Made by a program: the position numbers and the translations under genes
In this document: positions 8,250 through 17,515 of the stretch, piece by piece
How the letters are laid out: the number at the start of each line of letters is the position of its first letter
Position numbering within the stretch: the stretch's first letter is position 1
Source of the DNA: Cloacibacterium caeni
GTDB taxonomy: Bacteria > Bacteroidota > Bacteroidia > Flavobacteriales > Weeksellaceae
Direction of reading: 5' to 3'
DNA: 64,000 bases
Assembly (NCBI RefSeq): GCF_907163125.1
Contig: NZ_OU015319.1
Location: 744,001 to 808,000, forward strand
The notes under the pieces: model-generated
What the model was told of the DNA's origin: nothing
Databases searched by the model: none
What the model saw: only the letters and a program-made list of their open reading frames with translations

Positions 8250-8814
8250 AACGATGTTTTTTTGTGTATCGCTATTTCAGGACTAGACAATCCTTTCAAA
8301 AAAAAATCTCATATACAGATTATTGATGATATTTTTAGTTATTCATTAGATAATCTAAATACCGGTAAATCTACAATAGTTAAATTTGAAAAATTTGATT
8401 CAAATGATATGATTGAGCTTATAAAAAACTTAAATAAATTAGATTTAAAAAACTGGAAAAAAAATTATGTATCGTATAAAATTCCAAATTCAATCGAATG
8501 GAATTTAATTTTGCTGTACAATGATAATAAGACTGTTTTTGAATATTATGGTTCAAATGAATTCCCAATCCCTCATAAAATATCTTCACCTTTTCATCCA
8601 TTATCTTCTACTTCTTATACTCCCGAATTTATTTTATTACTCAAAAGTTTAAATAAATTTATGGGGAAAAGAACTTTTTTTAAATAAAATTTAATTCGTT
8701 TTATCGTCTTTTATTCCAAATTTTAAGGTTTTCCTTATTTTAAGATAGATAGCTTTTTTGTATATTTACGGTTTTAGAACTATACAAACATTATAAACTC
8801 ATATTTTATATTTT

Positions 8815-11800
8815 ATGCTAATTGATAACCATTCTTCTGATAAAAAAGTTTATAGTTGGATTGAAAAATATATTGCAGAAGGTGACTTCTCATTAGTGAC
8901 AGGTTATTTCACTATCGGTGCACTTGTTTTCTTTTCTAATTTGGCACAGAAAAAGATAAATAACTATCGTTTTATTTTAGGAGATATAACACAGCGTGAT
9001 TCTGGTATAGTTAAATCATTAGATTTACTGAATGCTGATTTAAGTATAGAAAAGGCACTATCTCTAAAAAAGATTGCTTTGAATGCTGTTGAATTTTTGA
9101 AACTTGACGAAGTTTCTGTTAGAACTTTAGAACCTAATTTCTGCCACGCAAAATTGTATTTATTTAATAGTAAAGACAATGATCCTAAAAATCACTTTTA
9201 TATTACAGGTAGTTCTAATCTTACAGAAGCGGGGATTGGTCTTAAAGAATCACATAACATTGAACTTAATGTTGCAGACTTTGGAGGGAGTTCCCAGTAT
9301 AAAGATCTTCAGGACTGGTTTGAAAATTTATGGAATCATGAAAAGGCATTTAATGAAAAAATCATTGTTGATGATAAAGGAACAGAAAGGACAGTCAAAT
9401 TTAAGCAATATCTCATTGATGAAATTAGTAAATTGTTCCAAGATTATTTACCTAAAGATATCTATTATAAAATACTGTTCGAATTATTCTCACAGGACAT
9501 ATTTATTGATATAGATAATCCAGATTTTGCAAAAAAAATTGGAAGATTAGAAAATTCTGAAATATATAATGCTCTATATGAATTTCAAAAGAAAGGGGTG
9601 ATAAGTCTTATAAAGAGAATTGAAAAATATGATGGAGCAATACTGGCTGACGCTGTAGGTTTAGGTAAAACTTGGTCAGCTTTGGCGGTAATGAAGTATT
9701 TTCAAAATCAAGGCCGAGACATCGTAATGTTTTGTCCCAAAAAATTGGAGCAAAACTGGCTGAAATTCAGAAAAGGGCAAGATTCACGCTTTGAAAAAGA
9801 TGGTCTTGAATATGCGATAAGATATCATACAGATTTGGTAGAATCTTTAATGTCGAAAAATGAGTATGTAAAAGAAAGAGCAGATTTCAACTTTACAAAT
9901 AAAAAACCAAAGCTTTTTGTTATTGACGAAAGTCACAACCTCAGAAATGATAAATCTAGCAGATTTAATTACTTACTGGAAAAAATAATTCAAGAAAATG
10001 AAGATGTTAAAATTCTTCTATTGTCTGCTACGCCTATCAATAATTCATTTAAAGATGTAAGAAATCAAATAAAATTGATTACTGCAGGTAATGATGAGGC
10101 ATACGATGAAAAATTGGATATTAAGAATCTCTATAATTTATTTATAAATACCTCAAAACATTTTAATGAATGGCAATCTAAAATGGGCAGTCCAATTTCT
10201 GATTTAGTGAAAAACCTTGATGATTCTTTTTTTAGATTAACTGATGCTTTGATTGTTGCTAGAACTCGTAAAATGATTGTAGGTCAGCAAGAGGGCCTAG
10301 TATTTCCTATAAAGCAAAAACCTATAAATAAATATATCACTCCTAAGGTGATGGAAAATATTGATACATTAGATGAATTGATAAGTTTATTTCCTCCTTC
10401 TTTATCAGGCTACCAACCAAAATATTATACGCTTACCAAGAAAGAAAAAGAGATTAGAACAAAACAAATAATTGCAGGCACTTATGATAGAGATGTTCTC
10501 GAAGATGATATTCAGAGAGATTTTTTCCTTGTCAAAATGATATATATATTATTATTAAAACGGTTAGAATCTTCATGGTACTCTTTTGAATCTACTGCAA
10601 AGAAAATTTTAGACCATCATAACAATGCATTGAACAAAGTACTGAGGTACAAAGATTCTAAAAGCAAAACTGAATCAGATGATTTTTCTTTAGAGGATTT
10701 CGAAGATTTCGAAGATTTCGAAGATTTAACACTTGGTAAAAGAGAAATTAAAATTGATGACATTGCTAAATCTGGCAATCTGGATGTTTTTGAAAAAGCA
10801 CTTAATAAAGACATCCGCAAACTAGAAAAACTAATTTTTGGAATGAATGAGTTTTCTGAAACGATAAAAGCAGAAACTGAAAAACAGAATAACCTTAGTA
10901 GTGCAGACACTAAATTACAGGAGTTGATTAAAGTGATCAATGAGAAAAGAGAAGCTGGTAATAATTCTAAAAATCAAAAAATTCTAATTTTTACAACCTA
11001 TACAGATACAGCTGAATATCTGTTTAATCAGTTGATGGCTCGTGGGTTTACAAAAATAGCGATGGTCAGTGGGGCAGGTGCTAGAACAGATGATAATCTA
11101 GAGTTGCAAAAGCATTTCGAACCTGTTTTAGAACGTTTTGCTCCATATACCAAACTCTTTGTAGAAAAGAAATGGGAAAATTTTCATTCTGAATCCAAAA
11201 GTCACAATAAAAAATATAAAGATTGGAAAAAATGGGTTTCAGAAATAGATCCAAAAGTTACAGCAAAACTAAATAACCCAATCGATATATTAATAGCTAC
11301 AGACACTTTAAGTGAAGGGCAAAATCTTCAGGACTGTGATATGGTAATCAATTATGACATTCACTGGAATCCTGTTAGAACTATACAACGTGTTGGTCGT
11401 GTGGACCGTCTTGGTTCACCCAACAATGAGGTTTTCACTGTAAATTTCTGGCCAGCAGATAATATCAATGAATACTTGAATCTTCAGGGGAGAATTGAAA
11501 GAAGAATGGCAGCCATGAAAATTATTGGTTCCGAAGATATTAAAGATTTTACAGAACATTATTCAGACATTGCCACAGATCCAGAATTGGATAACAAACA
11601 TACAGATAGAATGCTCGAACAAATGCAGAATAGTATTGATGAACTAGATGCTGAAAAGTCATTCGGTTTTGATGATCTTTCGCTGGAAACTTTTAGACAG
11701 GATTTAGCCGTAGAGTTAAATGAAAGAAGGCAGTATTATGAAAACCTTCCAAATGCCATTTTTTCTGGTGTAAAACATACGAAATCAAAGAATGTCGATA

Positions 11801-12240
11801 GTGGTAAAGGACTCATTGCATTATTAGGATCACCACCAAAGAAGCCACACGAAAAGAAAAATTATCAAACAATGCGTCTGGTATACCTTAATAATAATGG
11901 TGAAGAAATTCTTTTGAATGATAAAGATATTTTGCAATACCTTAATGAAGTAAAAGAGCAGGAGCGTTTTGGTTGTGAAAAACTAGATGTAGGAGAAACT
12001 GCTGAAGTAAATAAATATTCAAACGCAATAGAAAAATGGTTTATATCACAGCAGAAAGAAATTTCACAAGATAAAAATGGTAATGAGATTGTTACAGCAG
12101 GGAAAGAAAGTATTTCCTTTTTGAATAACTTCATGAAAGGTAAAAATAAAGAAATAAAAGAAGCCAAAAAAGGAGAGAAAATTTCTAAAAAATACAACAA
12201 AGAGAATTGGGATTTAATCGCTTGGATAACAATTAATTAA
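8815..12240 (+). CDS. PLD-nuclease / SNF2-family helicase fusion
   Basis: 1141 residues. The N-terminal domain (about 1-180) is phospholipase-D-like: FCHAKLYLF gives His111 and Lys113 of an HxK motif, followed by GSSNLTEAG at 132-140 and a conserved Glu. The rest is an SF2 helicase of the SNF2/HepA type: motif I ADAVGLGKT (ends 286), motif II DESH (371-374), motif III SATP (404-407), and motif VI QRVGRVDRLGS near residue 860. A methylase gene starts 10 bp later, so they form an operon. PLD nucleases act in some restriction enzymes (BfiI) and in DISARM (DrmC). I infer a restriction or anti-phage translocase, but the exact system is not one I can name. Confidence 0.8.
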   Translation: MLIDNHSSDKKVYSWIEKYIAEGDFSLVTGYFTIGALVFFSNLAQKKINNYRFILGDITQRDSGIVKSLDLLNADLSIEKALSLKKIALNAVEFLKLDEVSVRTLEPNFCHAKLYLFNSKDNDPKNHFYITGSSNLTEAGIGLKESHNIELNVADFGGSSQYKDLQDWFENLWNHEKAFNEKIIVDDKGTERTVKFKQYLIDEISKLFQDYLPKDIYYKILFELFSQDIFIDIDNPDFAKKIGRLENSEIYNALYEFQKKGVISLIKRIEKYDGAILADAVGLGKTWSALAVMKYFQNQGRDIVMFCPKKLEQNWLKFRKGQDSRFEKDGLEYAIRYHTDLVESLMSKNEYVKERADFNFTNKKPKLFVIDESHNLRNDKSSRFNYLLEKIIQENEDVKILLLSATPINNSFKDVRNQIKLITAGNDEAYDEKLDIKNLYNLFINTSKHFNEWQSKMGSPISDLVKNLDDSFFRLTDALIVARTRKMIVGQQEGLVFPIKQKPINKYITPKVMENIDTLDELISLFPPSLSGYQPKYYTLTKKEKEIRTKQIIAGTYDRDVLEDDIQRDFFLVKMIYILLLKRLESSWYSFESTAKKILDHHNNALNKVLRYKDSKSKTESDDFSLEDFEDFEDFEDLTLGKREIKIDDIAKSGNLDVFEKALNKDIRKLEKLIFGMNEFSETIKAETEKQNNLSSADTKLQELIKVINEKREAGNNSKNQKILIFTTYTDTAEYLFNQLMARGFTKIAMVSGAGARTDDNLELQKHFEPVLERFAPYTKLFVEKKWENFHSESKSHNKKYKDWKKWVSEIDPKVTAKLNNPIDILIATDTLSEGQNLQDCDMVINYDIHWNPVRTIQRVGRVDRLGSPNNEVFTVNFWPADNINEYLNLQGRIERRMAAMKIIGSEDIKDFTEHYSDIATDPELDNKHTDRMLEQMQNSIDELDAEKSFGFDDLSLETFRQDLAVELNERRQYYENLPNAIFSGVKHTKSKNVDSGKGLIALLGSPPKKPHEKKNYQTMRLVYLNNNGEEILLNDKDILQYLNEVKEQERFGCEKLDVGETAEVNKYSNAIEKWFISQQKEISQDKNGNEIVTAGKESISFLNNFMKGKNKEIKEAKKGEKISKKYNKENWDLIAWITIN
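10695..10728 (+). repeat. 9-bp tandem repeat inside the helicase gene
   Basis: About three and a half copies of GATTTCGAA encode a repeated Glu-Asp-Phe unit (residues about 627-639), in an acidic linker between the two helicase halves. Nine bases keep the frame, so copy-number change would alter linker length and not inactivate the gene. Confidence 0.75.
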
Positions 12241-12250
12241 ACTAATAACA

Positions 12251-15200
12251 ATGAACTTAGATTATTTTAATACTAAAACTCTTTTTGAAGCAGGAACAAA
12301 ATTTTTTGAAGACTTAAATATTCCAATCAACACATTTGAAGATTCAGCATTTAAACCTGAAGATGTACTCCATGAAAAGTACAACCCAAAGAATCTGTCA
12401 CATCAACTTATTGAAAAAATTTACGTTTTGGGTATTGTTGATGATTCAGCATTTAAAGGTAAAACCAATTTTGATTCATATACTGAAGTACAAAAACTAG
12501 GTGGTGATTATTCAGGTCTTGTGATATTAGCAGTTGAATTGAAAACTCATAATCCTTTAAGATCTCAGCTGTCAGAGATTACAAGGGTTTTAAACCGTTC
12601 TTTTATAGCAACGCCTGTTACAGTTATTTATAAATATGGGAATTGTATAGCTCTTGCCAATAGTGAAAGAATACCTTATGCAGTTAGATTTAAAGAAGGT
12701 GAAAAAGTAGGTAAAGTAATTCTCTTGAGAGACATTAATCTTTTAAATGTTCATTCTGGTCATTTACGAATTTTAAAAAACCTTGAAATAGAAAGAAGTG
12801 GTAAAAATTCTGTAATTGATTTCAAATCACTTTATAAATATTGGCAAGATGTTTTAAGTGTCTCTATCTTAAATAAAGTTTTTTATAAAGAATTATCAAA
12901 TTGGTATTTCTGGGCAATTAACGAAGTTAGATTTCCTAATGAGCCTAACCAATTAGAACTTGGGGTAGATAATAAGAAGTTTGATGAAGTTTTGAAAGAA
13001 CACAGAGGGAAAAATGTAATTCGGCTATTGACACGTTTGTTATTTATTTGGTTTATCAAAGAAAAAGGATTAATTCCAGAAGAAATATTTGATGAAAAAG
13101 AAATAGCAAAACACTTTATTGATGGATTTACTCCAGAAAAACCAAAAGGAATGTTCGCTAATGGTAAATACAGCAGTAAATACTACAGAGCGATTTTGCA
13201 GAATCTTTTTTTTGCAACCTTGAACCAGCCTCGTGGTGAACGCCAATTCAGAACAGATGGTAAGCATATGAATGCCACGCAATTAATGCGATACAAATCT
13301 TATTTAAAGGAACCCGATTATTTCATAGAATTAATGGAAGGTAAAGTTCCTTTTATGAATGGAGGCCTTTTTGAATGTTTAGATAAACCACACCCTACAT
13401 TAAAAAGTTCACACGGTGGAGATAAAATAATATATGTAGACGGTTTTTCAGATAGAGAAGATAATGATTTGATAGTTCCAGATTTCTTATTCTTTGATAC
13501 CGACGAAGAGTTAGATTTAAGTAAGGAATATGGGAATGCTAAATCTAAAAAAGAAAAAACACGTGGATTATTTAATATTTTAAAATCATATAAATTTACG
13601 ATAACAGAAAATACTCCAATTGATGAAGAGGTTGCACTAGACCCAGAATTACTTGGGAAAGTTTTTGAAAACCTATTGGCTTCTTACAATCCTGAAACTA
13701 AAACTACAGCTCGAAAGCAAACAGGTTCTTTCTATACACCACGTGAAATTGTAAATTATATGGTGGAAGAAAGTTTAATTGCTTATTTAAAAAATGAATT
13801 ATTAAATGAGGAGCCAGGCGTTGTTGAATTGGGGAAAGATCAAATAGCGTTATTTGGTAATGAGACTAAAAAAGGACAATTAACTTTAGAAACTAAAATA
13901 GATGAAAGTCCATTTAAAGGAAATGAAGTAGAATTAGAAAAAAAGTTACATCAATTAGTTTCTTTTTCTAATGTAAATCCTTTTGACAATATGCCAGAGG
14001 TACAAAAGAAAATTATTAAGGCTTTGGACACCTGTAAAATCCTTGATCCAGCTTGTGGCTCAGGAGCGTATCCAATGGGTATTTTACAAAAAATGGTGCA
14101 CATTTTACATAAAATAGATCCAAATAATACCGAATGGAAGCAACGTCAAATAGACCGCGTAAATGAAGCAATTGATCGCCTAGAGTATGTAGAAGATGCT
14201 GAGACTAAAAACAAGGCAATAAAAGAACTAAAAGCACAAATTGCAGATATTGAAGCTGCTTTTAATAACAATGAACTCGATTATGGGCGTAAACTTTTTT
14301 TAATAGAAAATTGTATTTATGGCGTAGATATACAACCTATCGCTACACAAATTTCTAAATTACGTTTCTTTATTTCTTTAGTAGTAGATCAAAAGGTTGA
14401 CCCAAATAAAGAAAATTTTGGAGTAAGGCCATTGCCTAACTTAGAAACTAAGTTTGTAGCAGCAAATACATTAATTGGTTTGCCAAAGCAAATAATGGGT
14501 AGTTTATTTGACAAAAGAGAAGTTAAAAAGTTGGAAGATGAACTCAAAAAAGTACGCCATAAATTATTTAGCGTTAAAACCCCAAGCATTAAAAGAGAAT
14601 TAAGGGCAAAAGATAAAGAGCTAAGAGAGGAAATGCAATTGGCTTTAGCTGAACAATTAGGAAATGAAACAGCACAACTTTTAGCACAATGGGATCCTTA
14701 TGATCAAAATACTTCCTCTCCTTTCTTTGATAAAGAATGGATGTTTGATATTTCAGATGGTTTTGATATTGTCATCGGTAATCCTCCATATGGGGTTTCA
14801 ATCAAGGATAAGTATAGAAAAGATGTTCTTAAACATTTAGGAAAAGTTCCTGATTTTGAGATTTATTATTACTTTATAGAAATATCAAAAAAATTATTAA
14901 AAGAAAATGGTGTTAAATCTTTTATAATTCCTAATACTTTTCTTTTCAATGTTTTTGCAAGTGATTATAGAATTAAATTGCTTAATAATTGGGATATAAA
15001 AATTATAGATTGTACATCCTTTAAAATTTTTGAAGGGGCTACAGTCTTTAATGCTATAACAATATTTATTAACTCAAAAAATAATGATTATATAGAGTAT
15101 AAAATAACTAAAAACGTTAATAATTTTGAGGAATTAGTTAACAATCAAAATGAAAGAGTAACAAAAGAAAATATTATTAAAAATAATCAGAATTGGTGTT

Positions 15201-15949
15201 TAATATTTAAACTTGAAAAAACAGTATTATCCTTGGTCTTAAAAATTAAAGAAAATTGTAAAAAACTTGCAGAATTATGTCCAGAAATCAGTCAGGGTTT
15301 AATTGCTTATGATAAATATAAAGGGCAAGATGAATATACGATCAAAAATAGAATTTTTCATTATAATTCGTTTGCGGATAGCAAATTAAAAAAATGGTTA
15401 TGGGGCAGTGATGTTAATAGGTATATTATAAAATGGAACGAACAGGAATGGTTAGATTATTGTCCACAAATTGCAAATCCAAGAGATCCAAAATACTTTA
15501 AAGGAGAAAGATTATTGATTCGAGAAATAACAAATCCTTCTGTTTACTGCGGTTATACAGAAGAAGAGCTTTATCATGATCCAGCTAATATTGTAATATT
15601 AAAAAGTGATAAATTCAATATTAAAGTACTAATGGCAATTCTAAATTCTAAACTTACTACTTTTTATCATTTCAACTCTTCACCAAAAGCAACCAAAGGA
15701 TCGTTTCCAAAAATTTTGGTTGAAGATATTAAAAATTTCCCTTTGCCAAGCATTGATAAAATTGTTGATACTGATATGTCAATAAAAGTTGATCAAATTC
15801 TCGAAGGAAAAAAAATCGGAGTAGATACTTCTGAACTAGAACATCAAATTGATGTTATGGTGTATCATCTATATAACCTATCCTATGAAGAGGCTTGTGT
15901 GATTGATGAGTCTTTAACTAAGGAAGATTTTAATAAGTATAGCATATAA
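12251..15949 (+). CDS. Eco57I-type adenine DNA methyltransferase
   Basis: 1232 residues. A long N-terminal region is of unknown fold, with a GGDYSGLVILAVELKTHNP stretch that could be a relic or active PD-(D/E)XK site. The SAM-binding motif LDPACGSGAYPMG is near residue 598 and the catalytic motif IGNPPYG is near 842-848. The last 300 residues (with SQGLIAYDKYKGQDEYTIKN and WLWGSDVNR) look like a target-recognition domain. This is the COG1002 layout seen in type IIG, BREX PglX and DISARM DrmMI enzymes, which make N6-methyladenine. It is cotranscribed with the PLD-helicase. Confidence 0.88.
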   Translation: MNLDYFNTKTLFEAGTKFFEDLNIPINTFEDSAFKPEDVLHEKYNPKNLSHQLIEKIYVLGIVDDSAFKGKTNFDSYTEVQKLGGDYSGLVILAVELKTHNPLRSQLSEITRVLNRSFIATPVTVIYKYGNCIALANSERIPYAVRFKEGEKVGKVILLRDINLLNVHSGHLRILKNLEIERSGKNSVIDFKSLYKYWQDVLSVSILNKVFYKELSNWYFWAINEVRFPNEPNQLELGVDNKKFDEVLKEHRGKNVIRLLTRLLFIWFIKEKGLIPEEIFDEKEIAKHFIDGFTPEKPKGMFANGKYSSKYYRAILQNLFFATLNQPRGERQFRTDGKHMNATQLMRYKSYLKEPDYFIELMEGKVPFMNGGLFECLDKPHPTLKSSHGGDKIIYVDGFSDREDNDLIVPDFLFFDTDEELDLSKEYGNAKSKKEKTRGLFNILKSYKFTITENTPIDEEVALDPELLGKVFENLLASYNPETKTTARKQTGSFYTPREIVNYMVEESLIAYLKNELLNEEPGVVELGKDQIALFGNETKKGQLTLETKIDESPFKGNEVELEKKLHQLVSFSNVNPFDNMPEVQKKIIKALDTCKILDPACGSGAYPMGILQKMVHILHKIDPNNTEWKQRQIDRVNEAIDRLEYVEDAETKNKAIKELKAQIADIEAAFNNNELDYGRKLFLIENCIYGVDIQPIATQISKLRFFISLVVDQKVDPNKENFGVRPLPNLETKFVAANTLIGLPKQIMGSLFDKREVKKLEDELKKVRHKLFSVKTPSIKRELRAKDKELREEMQLALAEQLGNETAQLLAQWDPYDQNTSSPFFDKEWMFDISDGFDIVIGNPPYGVSIKDKYRKDVLKHLGKVPDFEIYYYFIEISKKLLKENGVKSFIIPNTFLFNVFASDYRIKLLNNWDIKIIDCTSFKIFEGATVFNAITIFINSKNNDYIEYKITKNVNNFEELVNNQNERVTKENIIKNNQNWCLIFKLEKTVLSLVLKIKENCKKLAELCPEISQGLIAYDKYKGQDEYTIKNRIFHYNSFADSKLKKWLWGSDVNRYIIKWNEQEWLDYCPQIANPRDPKYFKGERLLIREITNPSVYCGYTEEELYHDPANIVILKSDKFNIKVLMAILNSKLTTFYHFNSSPKATKGSFPKILVEDIKNFPLPSIDKIVDTDMSIKVDQILEGKKIGVDTSELEHQIDVMVYHLYNLSYEEACVIDESLTKEDFNKYSI

Positions 15950-15958
15950 TTAAGTTTT

Positions 15959-16129
15959 ATGTCAAAGTTAAATGAAATTGCTGAGCAAGTTTGGCAGCAC
16001 CGTAAATTGGAAGTTCAGGACTATGTAACCAATAGAGCTGTTGCATTATACAATGTAATTATTAAAGGTAAAGAAGAAAAATACTGGCTACATAATAGTG
16101 AAATATCCCTGCTCTCCGAAGTCTCCTGA
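15959..16129 (+). CDS. short ORF behind the methylase, probably truncated
   Basis: The ATG lies 9 bp after the methylase stop and opens a 56-residue frame (MSKLNEIAEQVWQHRKLEVQ...). Spacing and composition suggest a third gene of the operon. The frame ends inside a perfect palindrome at 16114-16137, so the original 3' part may have been lost there. I do not recognise the family. Confidence 0.5.
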   Translation: MSKLNEIAEQVWQHRKLEVQDYVTNRAVALYNVIIKGKEEKYWLHNSEISLLSEVS

Positions 16130-16137
16130 CTTCGGAG
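16114..16137. repeat. perfect 10-bp hairpin, possible terminator
   Basis: CTCCGAAGTC, loop TCCT, GACTTCGGAG. It could end the restriction-like operon, but there is no T run after it. The arm sequence GAAGTCGGAAG-type recurs as a dispersed repeat elsewhere (for example around 56313-56394). Confidence 0.55.
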
Positions 16138-16158
16138 CTTGTAAATAGGCAAATCCTA

Positions 16159-16518
16159 TCAAAACCGCACCCCCTTAGCAATCAATAAATCCACTTGCAG
16201 CTTCACAAATTCTTTTGTAGGAGCTTCCAATTTTGCTATTTCATAAGCACTTTTCAAATATTCAAAAACCTCATCATCATAAAGCGCAGAAAGAAAAACA
16301 TACAAATTTTTCCTATCCCTGTTCTCAAAATAATCCTCATCAAAGTCCACGATGGTATCCGCACTATCTTCCCAACGCTCCTGAAAATAACCATCAAACT
16401 CTATTCCTTTCTCCTGGGCAAATCCATGCAATAAATCCATGCAATCATTCAAGTAAGATGATACATTCCGAGGCTCATTCGCCAAATACTCTACAAAAAG
16501 TGCATTTATATCATTCAT
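16159..16518 (-). CDS. conserved-looking small acidic protein, unknown
   Basis: A 119-residue protein with balanced composition and an acidic middle (DTIVDFDEDYFENRDRKN). A possible helical repeat region follows (YVFLSALYDDEVFEYLKSAYE). No signal peptide and no motif I recognise. It lies on the opposite strand to its neighbours. Codon use is like the rest of the window, and no plus-strand frame across it is credible. Confidence 0.55.
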   Translation of the reverse strand: MNDINALFVEYLANEPRNVSSYLNDCMDLLHGFAQEKGIEFDGYFQERWEDSADTIVDFDEDYFENRDRKNLYVFLSALYDDEVFEYLKSAYEIAKLEAPTKEFVKLQVDLLIAKGVRF

Positions 16519-16623
16519 AATAGTTGAAGTTTCATATCACTAATTTACATTTTTAAATTATTCTTATTCCCCAAAATTTTTTTATAAAATAAACTCTACA
16601 AATATTAGTTGTACTTTTGTAAT

Positions 16624-16857
16624 ATGAAATATAAAGTTTCAATTCAAGAATCCAGTCTTACGGAAGATTTTGATATTTTTATCGAAATATCAGAACCATT
16701 TAATGTATCGATAAAAAGAAAATGTAAAGACCAAGAATTATTAGAAATGTATAAGGAAAATCCTCAAGACATAGAAAAAATTTTTGAAAGTGAAATTCAA
16801 GACTCAATAAATTCAATTCTTGTACAAATAGCAAAAATCCAAAACAAATTCAACTAG
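16624..16857 (+). CDS. small protein of unknown function
   Basis: The ATG at 16624 gives a 77-residue acidic protein (MKYKVSIQESSLTEDFDIFI...). A start 15 bp earlier is possible, but AT-rich bases just before 16624 look like a promoter -7 region, so the later start is preferred. No domain recognised. Confidence 0.5.
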   Translation: MKYKVSIQESSLTEDFDIFIEISEPFNVSIKRKCKDQELLEMYKENPQDIEKIFESEIQDSINSILVQIAKIQNKFN

Positions 16858-17515
16858 GAATCCTTGATTTCTCTTCCTCACAATGTGAATTTAGCATCTT
16901 GTGCTTTTCCGAAATCATTATCTCATTCAGCTGCACAAAAACCGTCTCTAGTCCAAGTATTCCTATAGCCAGTTATTTGTTTGCTTCATTTCGCTAATCT
17001 TAACGATGAGGTAAACAATTTTCCTCCCTTTAGGGATGGGGAAAAGAAAATTGTTTCCACCTACGATGACTAAGCTTGCAGTATTAAATAATTCGTTCTT
17101 TAAGACATCACTCTTTAATGACATAGGGAACGGAGGTGTAAAAACTCAAAATAAAATTTAAGTAACGTATTTTAATTGTCCTAGGAAACCGCAAGCGTTA
17201 AGAAAATGAATAGACTTTTCGTTAAAAAAGTCTGCTGTTTAAGCTCGGCATTCTGTCGAGTGAGTTTCAGAGTTTTTAGAAAAGAATATTCATTTTTAGC
17301 TGAGGATTTCCAGACTTGAAACCTAGCGAAGCGGTTCGCCGATTCCTTTGAAAATAATAAAATGATTGAGGCAACTTTTCGTTCTTTTGCATCAAGGCAA
17401 ACCTAACGAAGTGGTTCGACGACTTTATGGAGTCAAAAGGACATAAAAGACATAGATAAACCAAAACTTTTCCACACCCCCTAATTCATTTTGCTTTATT
17501 TTATACCTTTGAAAA
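16858..17515. other. 658-bp gene-free region with nested hairpins before umuDC
   Basis: No credible gene. It holds an 11-bp inverted repeat AAACAATTTTC/GAAAATTGTTT (17013-17023, 17046-17056) around a TCCC-TTTA-GGGA core, and a perfect 8-bp hairpin AGACTTTT/AAAAGTCT (17212-17233). A CTCG/CGAG loop lies at 17244-17260. Two related copies of a 20-base unit, CTAGCGAAGCGGTTCGCCGA and CTAACGAAGTGGTTCGACGA, lie at about 17323-17342 and 17402-17421. The density of structure suggests an RNA element or decayed mobile DNA. A TACCTTTG promoter element for umuD is at 17504-17511. Confidence 0.5.

Larger units (their letters stand above)
6901..8289 (-). mobile_element. IS3-family insertion sequence, complete
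   Basis: 1389 bp. Terminal inverted repeats begin TGACTAGTCCTAAAAAACCG on the left and TGTCTAGTCCTGAAATAGCG on the right (reading inward), then both continue ATACA. The 3-bp target duplication ATC flanks it at 6898-6900 and 8290-8292. It contains orfA and orfB on the minus strand. Both ends and both frames look intact, so it may be active. Confidence 0.92.
6849..8687 (+). pseudogene. 148-residue gene of unknown function, split by IS3
   Basis: The ATG at 6849 starts a frame (MSKLIKKINLLEFTLYH) that runs into the IS3-family element at 6901. If the element and one copy of the 3-bp duplication ATC are removed, the frame joins exactly to PFKKKSHIQIIDDIFSYS and continues to the stop at 8687. The restored gene is 447 bp, 148 residues. 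The restored product is acidic and basic in patches with no recognisable motif; I cannot assign a function. The longer frame beginning at 8235 is a chimera that starts inside the element. Confidence 0.85.

Noticed and set aside
8235-8687. Frame opening with MLFLHNDVFLCIAISG as an independent gene
   Set aside because: It starts inside the IS3 element; only the part after 8292 belongs to the split 148-residue gene.
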